Assembly (NCBI RefSeq): GCF_032062135.1 | Contig: NC_092868.1 | Span: 49,271,163 to 49,335,162 of the forward strand | DNA length: 64,000 nt | From: Pyxicephalus adspersus | Taxonomy: Eukaryota > Chordata > Amphibia > Anura > Pyxicephalidae | Reading direction: 5' to 3' | Part shown: positions 56,440-64,000 of the stretch, one piece after another | How positions within the stretch are numbered: the stretch's first letter is position 1 | How the letters are laid out: each line of letters begins with the position of its first letter | Position numbers and translations under genes: made by a program | The notes under the pieces: generated by a model | Told to the model about the DNA's origin: nothing | Seen by the model: the letters and a program-made list of their open reading frames with translations, nothing else | Database searches by the model: none

Positions 56440-56810
56440 TGGCTCAGTGGTCAGCACTCCTGCCTTTGCAGCGCTGGGTCCCAGGTTCGAATCTCAGCCA
56501 GGACACTATCTGCATGGAGTTTGCAGGTTCTCCCCATGTTTGTGTGGGTTTCCTCCGGGTGCTCCAGTTTCCTCCCATGTCCCAAAAACATGCACTAAAG
56601 CTAGTTGGTTTCCCTCAAAAGTTAACCTTAAGACTACATTAATGACCTATGACTGAGAGGGGCATTAGATTGTGAGCTCCTTTGGGGGACAGCTACTGAC
56701 AGGACTATCGACTTCGGGGCAGGGTCCTCTTCTCCTCGTTGCTACCCCCATTTAATGTACAGTGCTGCGTAATATGGTGGAGCTATAAAAATACTTTGTA
56801 GTATTAATAA
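56440..56810 (+). mobile_element. SINE family A, full length, tRNA-like head
   Basis: The head TGGCTCAGTGGTCAGCACTC resembles an A box and GGTTCGAATC is a B box at tRNA-like spacing. Then follow 'ctgcatggagtttgcaggtt', 'gtgggtttcctccgggtgct' and a 3' tail ending 'gcgtaatatggtgga' with TAATAAT. A burst of 'cttcggggcagggtcctctt' near 56710 looks borrowed from family B. It is a SINE, not a tRNA gene, since there is no acceptor stem. Confidence 0.85.
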
Positions 56811-56939
56811 TTTATCACATCTTGAGTTCATAGGTCATTCATTGCAAACATCCATTCATTGAAGATTGTTCATTTTGAATTATTAGTTATACAATGTGTG
56901 TATGTATCAAGACTAGAATACATCAGGTGTCAGCTGTTT

Positions 56940-57060
56940 CCTTACTTAATATTAAATAGGAGTTATATATAGTGCCAACATATTACGCAGCCCTGTACAT
57001 TAAATAGGGGTAGCAACGAGGACAAGAGGACTCTGCCCCAAAGAGCTTACAATCTATCCT
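56940..57060 (-). repeat. SINE-like family B fragment
   Basis: 'tagtgccaacatattacgca' through 'aaagagcttacaatctat'. Confidence 0.8.
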
Positions 57061-57204
57061 TCTAACCAATACGATCTGCACCAAAATCAAGTCTTTCAAG
57101 AGGACACTCATTTTAAATCAGACAGCCACCACTTCCAATTTAGGTTTCTTCTTCATTGTAATAGTTAGGCAACATAGACACCTGCCCTTCAGTCATTGTT
57201 TTAA

Positions 57205-57430
57205 TTCCATGTTTCCCAACCTGGGTGAGCAATTTGTTCCTCTCAGGTCGGTTTAAGAGCCAAAAAGATCATTGGTGTCAATCTGTAAGGATGACATTCT
57301 TCGCAATGGCCAGCAATTTAAGAGGCATTCTTCCTACTGAATAGGCAAATGTATTGTGAGCTTAGGATATAATAATTATATCAGGGGTTCCCCCAATGAT
57401 CTGAAAATTATTTCAAGGTTTCCCCATATA
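57205..57430. repeat. MITE of the 14195-14458 family, inverted
   Basis: It starts near 'tgtttcccaacctgg' and contains 'ccaaaaagatcattggtg' and 'gatgacattcttcgcaatgg'. Confidence 0.55.
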
Positions 57431-57984
57431 AAAAGGTCTACTGTTTTAACCATTTCTAGGTCTGTAGTCTCTCACTGATCTGCAGCACGAAGTGTAATGT
57501 TGACAAAATTGAAGGTTGAGAGTCCTTGGGCTTTAGTAAGATGTTTAGAGAAAGCAATAAATCCCCCATACATATCTCCATCCAGCTTCATATCCACTTA
57601 CAGCAATGCAAAAACAAACAATTGCTTTTTTTTTTTTAGCTCAAAGAAATTTATTTCACCCAGCGTTATCATTTTTTATCTTGCGTACATGTAAAATACA
57701 ACTGTGGTTGTCATTTCTTTGGAAGACTTTTATTTGAGGTATCCAAAACAAGCCGAGAGACAGTAAAAGCAAAGGGGAGTTCTCACAGTGATTCCGGAGA
57801 CCTTTCTATCTATAAAAAACGGAGGCCTGGCACAGACAAGCAAATTAAAGTCCCAAACCACTGCACAACTATACAACTCTGCGCTTGATATTGCTTTCCC
57901 ATATTCACTCATTCACATAAAAAAAAAAGAAGTGGAAAGTGGGCCAGTGTCTTAGACCCAACTCTGATATATAATTGGAAAAAC

Positions 57985-58300
57985 AACTCAGTGGTTAGCA
58001 CTCTGGCCTTTGCAGCGCTGGGTCCCAGGTTTCAATCTCAGCCAGGTCACTATCTGCGGAGATTTATGTTCTCCCCGTGATTGCATGGGATTCTTTTGGG
58101 TACTCCCACATCCCAAAAACAAGCAGGTAGGTTAATTGGCTTCCACTAAAAAAATGGCCTTGGACTGTTGTAAAGACATATGACTATGGTAGGGACATTA
58201 GATTGTGAGCTCTATTGAGGGACTGCTAGTGACATGACTATGGACTTTGTAAAGCGCTGCGTAATATGCCAGCGGTATATAAATACAAGTCAATAATACA
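57985..58300 (+). mobile_element. SINE family A, near full length
   Basis: The head is CAGTGGTTAGCACTCTGGCC, the B box is damaged (GGTTTCAATC), and the tail is 'gcgctgcgtaatatgccag' with 'tataaatacaagtcaataat'. Confidence 0.85.
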
Positions 58301-58471
58301 AACCTATTCCTGGCATTACACAGATCCCAGGAATAAAAACACGTGACACTATTTCAGACTAAACTTTACAACAAATTAGCTTGGATCATACTAGATTTCC
58401 TAAAAGTAAAAATAACTCCGCACAGCAACAAACAAACCACTGCTAAGCCCAAGGACGGAACCTCCACTTAC

Positions 58472-58576
58472 AAAGTTAGCAGCATCCATGATGCCATCTT
58501 CAACAGGGTGTGTGCAGTCCAAGGTGAACTTTAGGAGCTGCTTCTTCTTCTTGCTGCCCTTAGTCGCAATTTTCTT
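58472..58576 (-). CDS. RPL22: RPL22 coding exon 2
   Basis: The acceptor is CTTATCTTTAG and the donor TTT|GTAAGT. It is 35 whole codons: [20 protein letters not shown] and [15 protein letters not shown]. The basic start with KKKK is the nucleolar/nuclear targeting segment of eL22, and [16 protein letters not shown] is nearly invariant. The four lysines are coded by AAG codons, so the long A run of the human gene is absent. The start codon lies in the missing first exon. Confidence 0.97.
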
Positions 58577-59494
58577 CTAAAGATAAGAAAAGAACAGTTT
58601 TAGAAAACAAAGATACAAAGATCTCTCCTGTAAAGGCATTTAGTGCCAGATCTAAACTCATTTTTTACAAGCAAAGTAGAAATCTCCAATTTAGAATGCA
58701 TCATTGATGCAGTACAGTCGTAGTACTGGATATCGGCAAAGCCTAAAAGCCAAGCCTGAATGATTCCTGTGCTATAAGATCATTTTACTGGCCACAAAGT
58801 TTTCTTCCTAGCTGATGTTTACATCTTATCCACGATATACAGAAACATTCTCATTTCATTGCAATGTGCTGCTCACAGAGGTCCTGCAGCAAAGAGATCT
58901 GAAAACTTCAGTAGCCCGACCTGACATTTGGCTTCTAAGAGGTAAAAACCACTTGCGTGCATAAACCCTCCCCGTCCTGACATTCTAGGATCACTTATAT
59001 GCTTAAGCCATGTATGAAGAGCTTTTTCCTGAATATTGCCATGAATGTCATGCATAATATTGATTCTGGACAGCAATACAATCTATGTAAACCGACCCAG
59101 CTAATGATGGCTAAATAAGACTCTGGAGCAAGCGGCATTCAAAACATAGGGGCCATACGTCACCATCACACCTTCATCAGAAACTGTCCCCAAAGTACCC
59201 GGTGTCAAACTAGAGGAGCAGCAACGTCACCCTTTTCTGTAACATCACAGAGATCAGCACTGGTGACTGGCTGCTAGGTCCAAGAACGGTATCACAAGTT
59301 CATTCATTGCAAGAAACGATGTGAAATTTGTGCTGCCTGCAAGGAACGAGGAATGCTGGAGAGTCTGATACCACTGGACTGGGTAGGAAGCTCTGCAGGC
59401 TGTCAATGTTTTTCTCATTGGGGTCCATTAATATGGGAGTGCGGATATTGCTATCTGATACACTGCGTTCACACTTCTCACCTCCTATTGTGTG

Positions 59495-59640
59495 TTACCT
59501 CCCCCACCTCCTAAATTGTAAGCTCTTCTGGGCAGGGTTCTCCTCCTCCTGTGTCACTGTCTGTATCTGTCTGTCATTTGCAACCCCTATTTATTGTAGA
59601 GTGCTACATAAGTTCTGTTTATTATTAATATTGATGTAGA
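59495..59640 (+). repeat. SINE-like family B copy
   Basis: 'ctaaattgtaagctcttctg' through 'tctgtatctgtctgtcattt' and a short tail. Confidence 0.8.
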
Positions 59641-60165
59641 ATGATCAGGACAGCGGTGTGCAAGCAAAAAAGGAGCGTGGATTCCCTCACTGCATGGTAT
59701 TTGGCCCCAATTCTCTGTCCTCACACATATACCTCAAAAAGTTTTAATAATTCAATGTTTTCCTTGCTATAAAAAATTAAAATGTGTTTTTTCCCCATAC
59801 AATTTAAATCACAGCAGAAAAATACTTTATCTAAACATTGCTGCGGATTGCAACTGCTGAAGATATTGCAGCGTTTCCCCTGTCTTTTCCTGAATGGGGG
59901 TCTGTGTTAATGATGTGCACGAGGTTTGGGACCATCCAGTCCCCTTTACAGTAGTATTATGAATATGGGAGGGTAAGAATGGTGGAAGCTTTGATATACT
60001 TCGGTCTGGGGTAACCCTGCCAGCAAGCTACCATAGATTGATAGATAGATGAGATCTGTTGTTTTACATCTGCTTGCCTAAAGCATACCTAAACTCAACA
60101 TTTTCACTTTACATAAAAAGGTAGTCAAGAGTGCAGCACCGCTCCTAATTCTTGATCACCTAGGT

Positions 60166-61445
60166 CAGGGGTCAGCAACCTGCGGCTCCGGAGCCGCATG
60201 CGGCTCTTAGCCTCCTTGTTGTGGCTCCCTTAGGCTGCTGCAGGGGAGATCTCTGATGGGGGATCCCCTTCCTTCCAAGACACTGCGGAGGAGGGGGATT
60301 CCCTATCCGGTGTTCTAATGAAAAAAATCTACCAGTTAAATAAATCTACCACGGGGCGTGTACAAATGGGTGTGTACAATGACATCCCCCTCCTTTGAAC
60401 CCCAATTCCTCTGGAATGGGGAGATGTACAAAACCAAAAATGTAGGTGCAAGTGGGGGACACCTGTGACTAACACCCCCTAAAATTTATTTGTTAGGCTA
60501 TCATCAGAACATAAAGAATTCTGCCCATCCAAAAAATCTACCGTTACACATTGCTGGAGGCACCTGAACCCCAACTTCTCTGGAACAGGAAGGGGGTACA
60601 GGTGAACAAAATTAGAGGTGCAAGTGGGGGACACCTGTGGCTAACACCTCCTAAAAACTCCACCCATCAAAAACCCCTACCCTGTTACACATTGTTGGAG
60701 GCTTCTAGCACCTAAACCCCAATTTATCTGGAAACAGGGGTACAAGTGATAAAAATTTGAGTTGCAAGTACGGGACACCTGTGGCTAACACCTCCTAAAA
60801 ATTCATAAAAACTCTGCCTATAGAAAATCTACCCTGTTACACATTGCTGGAAGCATCTGAACCCCAATTTCTCTGGAACGGGGGGGAGGCGGTACAGGTG
60901 ACCAAAATAGAGGTGCAAGTGGGGGACACTTATGGCTAACACCACCTACAATTGAATCGCTAAGGCATCGTCAGAAAATAAAGAACTCTGCCCATCAAAA
61001 TAATCTACCCTGTTACACATTGCTGGAGGCTTCTAGCACCTGAACCCCAATTACTCAAGATTGGGGGGTACAGGTGAACAAAATTAAAGCTGCAAATGAG
61101 GGACACCTGTGGCTAACACCCCTTCAAATTTCATCGCTAAGGCATCGTCAGAACATAAAAGAACTCTGCCCATCAAAAAAATCTACCCTGTTACGTTAGA
61201 AGCCTCCAGCTAATGTAACAGGATGATACGTTAGAAGCTGGAGGCTACTAGGGGCATAGTTCAGTGTTTAATTTATTTCAAAGTAGGCCTACACATGCAC
61301 ACTTGTTGTAACAGGTAAAATTAAAAAAATATTAAAACTTTTAAAAGTTTATAAACTGTGTTATGTTTTGCGGCTCCAGACTTTTTTTCTTTAGTGGAAG
61401 AGGAGGCAAAATGGCTCTTTTGATAGTAAAGGTTGCTGACCCTCG
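60166..61445. mobile_element. hAT-type element, 1,280 bp, nested in a MITE
   Basis: The left end is CAGGGGTCAGCAACCTGCGG, the right end inverted CGAGGGTCAGCAACCTTTAC. The flanks acctaggt and aactaggt form an 8-bp duplication with one mismatch. 'gcggctccggagccgcatgc' follows the left end and 'tgcggctccaga' precedes the right end. The interior is mainly a tandem repeat (60340-61190) and has no transposase, so it is non-autonomous. Confidence 0.85.
60340..61190. repeat. Long-unit tandem repeat inside the hAT element, about 5-6 copies
   Basis: Recurring blocks 'ctaccctgttacacattgct', 'gcacctgaaccccaatt', 'aggtgcaagtgggggacacc' and 'taaggcatcgtcagaa' at spacings of about 130-190 bp, with insertions and losses between units. 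Confidence 0.85.
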
Positions 61446-61774
61446 AACTAGGTGAATGAATGGGAGCGCAAAACCTCCCGGGATACCTACATCACGCATC
61501 CCGGGAGGCTCTTGGGTTCTCCTTCTGCGCATACCCAAGCCATTTTTTGAAAAGGAAAAAAAATAAAAAGTTTTTCCCATCTACGTTACACCTCGGTCGG
61601 ATGACGTAGAAAGAAGAACCAAGAAAAAGAAGAAAATGGCGGCATCTGGAGCACCGGCACGAATATGGATGCCAGGACCCGATGGAAGACACCTCCGGAC
61701 CGATCGACTGCGCTGCAGGATTGAAATTAAGTGAATTTTTTCTGTTTTAGAGGACTTTTGAGTTTAGTTCCTCT

Positions 61775-62247
61775 TTAAAGCATACCTGAACTCAACTTTT
61801 TCACTTTACATAAAAGGGTAAACAACTCTCTACGCAAAGCAAAAATGTTAACTATTTATTTTGCTAAGTGCAAAACCCTTTAAAAAAAAAAAGGGTGCAG
61901 CACCCCCCCCCCCTTTCAGTGGTGATCAAGACGGAATAGGAGCACAGAGCCTTCCAGGAGGCTCACGGTGCTCCTTCTGCACATGCCCCAATCTCAGACA
62001 ATCGCAGAAGGGGAATTTTTACACAAGTGCAGTGAGATCGGCTCCCCCCCCCCATTACAGCTGGCTACGTCACTGATCTTACTCCTGCAGTGCGAGATCG
62101 GGTAATGTGCCAAGAAGAATGAGGAAGAAGGAAGTGAAGATGGTGGCGCCCAAAGGAATTCTAGGATGACGCGGGACCAGCACTACGCGATTTGCGGGAT
62201 TAAATGTAGGTGTATTTTTTTTTATTTTCAGTATAGTTCCACTTTAA
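61775..62247. mobile_element. TTAA-flanked MITE abutting the previous one
   Basis: It begins TTAAAGCATACCTGAACTC and ends, inverted, TTAAAGTGGAACTATACTG. Its left TTAA (61775-61778) is also the right TTAA of the preceding element, so the two are head to tail on one target site. Confidence 0.75.
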
Positions 62248-63439
62248 TACAAAGTATTACAAAAAAAGTTTTCTTGCTTAAGTTTATGTAAAGATTTTCC
62301 AACAAGAATAGAGACAGGGCAGAGACAGATAGGAATTTGTTAGGGACATTAAAGAACTGAAGTGTGGCATATAAAATGAAGGGGGACATGATTCGGCCCC
62401 CCACACCTCTATAATGAGTTCTTTATAACCGCCCGAGGAAATCTCAATGGGCAAAGCTGCAGCAGGCATTGCAGGGAATCTTACCAAATATTCCTAAAAT
62501 GTTACTGCAGATTTACAAGAATGCCCATCAGCTAGTGCTAGAAACAAGATACATTTACAATGGTAACACAGAACAGCTCCACATTACCAAATTTGACATT
62601 CAAAGATTTTGCAAAGTAAAGCAGAGCACACAAGTTAAAGACGCGTTGCTGGAAATGATCTTTCATGATAAAACACAGCAAACTTTATGTTCTATGGAGA
62701 GGGGGGAGCGATGGAGCGCACCATGCCGTACCCTCCTCCTGCCTTGTATAAAAGTCGTTCCTGGACCAACTGTGGGAGATCCATGAACAATGTCCGACAA
62801 CCGCTGTACACGTCAGAATCTTACCCAAGACAAGCACAGCCATTCATCCCGGGCAATGATTATCTGATGTGTGGTTGGGCAGCTATCTTCCTTAATTATG
62901 AATTGGTAAACGGATTTAATAGAAATTGTATTATTCTTGTGTAAAAATGGTATATTTTTATAGTGTTCCATCTGAACTTGTCATTACTTGGCAGCAACCT
63001 AAAGAATATGAATACCAACAGTAATGGGTGGTGGATATGCAAAAGGAAAGACTCTACCTTATTATATAGTGGTACCAGCCCTCCCCCTACAAACCCATCC
63101 TAAGCAGGGGTGGAGGAGGTGAGACATTGGTAGAGTCATGGGGGGACATTGTTACTGCAAGGGACATGGGGGGACATATTATTGCTGGATAGGTATGGCC
63201 GGGGGGGGGGTTACAACAAGTAATGGAGAATTTGGGGGGGAAGATGGAAAAGTGGGGTTCATGTAATTCAGAAGAGGGGGGCAAAGTACTACCAGTTTTT
63301 AGGAACCGACGGGGGGAGGGGGGCATGGATATATGGTAATGGAGGGTATTCATGCATAAATGGTTATATGTGTGTGTGTGAGGGAGTACTACCAGTTTTG
63401 GGGATAATCAGAAGTGGGGAATAGGGGAAAAGGCACCTG

Positions 63440-63830
63440 CATTATTATTATTAAACGGGATATATCTATATATATATATATATATCACCAACATATTACA
63501 CAGCGCTGTACATAAGATAGGGGTTGCAAATGACAGACAGACACAGAGGAGGAGAGGACCCTGCCCAGAAGAGCTTACAATCTAAGTGGTGGGGGAAGTC
63601 TCATACAATACGAGGGGACATATGGAGTGATGGGAAGTAGTGAGAGTTTTAAGAGACAGAAGATGGGTAGGCAAGTATACAAAAGATGTGTTTTGAGTGC
63701 TCTATTAAATGAGTGGAAATAAGGAGCAAGCCGAATGGGACGAGGAAGACCATCCCAGAGAGTCAGGACAGCTCTAGAAGTCTTGGAGCCATGCGTGTGA
63801 TGAGGTTATGAGTGAGGAAGTCATCATCCA
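63440..63830 (-). repeat. SINE-like family B, longest form
   Basis: Inverted copy from 'cagcgctgtacataagatag' through 'gagcttacaatctaagtgg', extending into 'gtgttttgagtgctctatta' and 'cttggagccatgcgtgtga'. This shows that family B is the end of a longer repeat. A TA microsatellite at 63463-63485 sits in the tail. Confidence 0.75.
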
Positions 63831-64000
63831 TGATGGGGGGGGGGGGCACCCAAATAATTAGTTATGATGTGTGTGTGAGGGGGGTACTACCAGTTATGAA
63901 CAATTAGGGATGGGGGACTGGAGTACAACCCGTTTTGGGTAAGTTTGGGGTGGGGTATAGGGGCAGAGGCACATGCATTTTTGATATGGGGGGGGGGGGA

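Larger units (their letters stand above)
60078..61778. mobile_element. TTAA-flanked MITE split by a hAT insertion
   Basis: The left part 60078-60165 starts CTAAAGCATACCTAAACTC and the right part 61454-61778 ends, inverted, TTAAAGAGGAACTAAACTC. With the central hAT element removed, the sequence is colinear with 29994-30509 ('tgaatgggagcgcaaaacct', 'gaggctcttgggttctcc'). Confidence 0.75.
58577..64000 (-). other. RPL22 intron 1, partial
   Basis: At least 5.4 kb without a recognisable MAPV exon on the minus strand. It is filled largely by the nested transposons at 60078-62247, SINE-like copies, and G-rich low-complexity sequence with SINE-like remnants from 63050 to the end. Confidence 0.7.

Noticed and set aside
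56440..56540. tRNA gene
   Set aside because: A- and B-box-like words are present, but there is no acceptor stem or anticodon arm, and the sequence continues into a SINE body seen in many copies.
59140..59156. RPL22 exon 1 (minus strand ATGGCCCCTATG, Met-Ala-Pro-Met)
   Set aside because: It resembles MAPV but no GT donor follows and the frame stops two codons later.
63780..63792. RPL22 exon 1 (minus strand ATGGCTCCAAG)
   Set aside because: It lies inside a dispersed repeat and has no donor after the third or fourth codon.

Overview
This is vertebrate nuclear DNA. Long AT-rich introns, many short interspersed repeats and only two recognisable protein-coding genes fill the window. Both genes lie on the minus strand. 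The repeats fit a frog best: TTAA-flanked elements with TTAAAG ends resemble the T2/Kolobok MITEs described in Xenopus, and there are many tRNA-like SINE copies. The species cannot be fixed from the sequence.

Gene 1 is the 5' part of CHD5, a NuRD-class chromatin remodeller. Eight coding exons are readable from an ATG at 42953 down to 1728, 1,158 nt in all. They encode the first 386 residues: acidic and lysine-rich N-terminus, CHDNT domain, polyalanine, basic linker and the whole first PHD finger. All splice sites are GT/AG and all phases join. The gene leaves the window at the left edge.

Gene 2 is RPL22, ribosomal protein eL22. Exons 2 to 4 are present at 58472-58576, 54451-54575 and 53064-53208, with a stop codon and a poly(A) signal. 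The four-codon first exon was not found and probably lies beyond 64000. CHD5 and RPL22 are neighbours in the same orientation on human 1p36.31, so the order is conserved. It also supports CHD5 rather than CHD3 or CHD4.

Layout by region. 1-6013 holds the clustered CHD5 exons 3-8. 6014-31416 is a 25.4-kb intron with minisatellites, a hAT transposase relic and MITEs. 31417-31553 is exon 2, and 31554-42889 is an 11.3-kb intron. 42890-43300 holds exon 1 with a possible TATA box, an RFX-type X-box and a CRE-like site. 43.3-53.0 kb is the CHD5-RPL22 spacer, with tandem arrays and one candidate conserved non-coding block. 53.0-64.0 kb is RPL22, with SINEs, a Harbinger-type MITE and a hAT element nested in a TTAA-flanked element.

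I found no sign of a novel multi-gene system. The most informative material beyond the two genes is the transposon archaeology (nested insertions with readable target-site duplications, tandem arrays inside transposons, two SINE-like families sharing one 3' tail) and the candidate cis-regulatory sites near CHD5. Repeat family names are inferences from end sequences and target duplications, without a library search.
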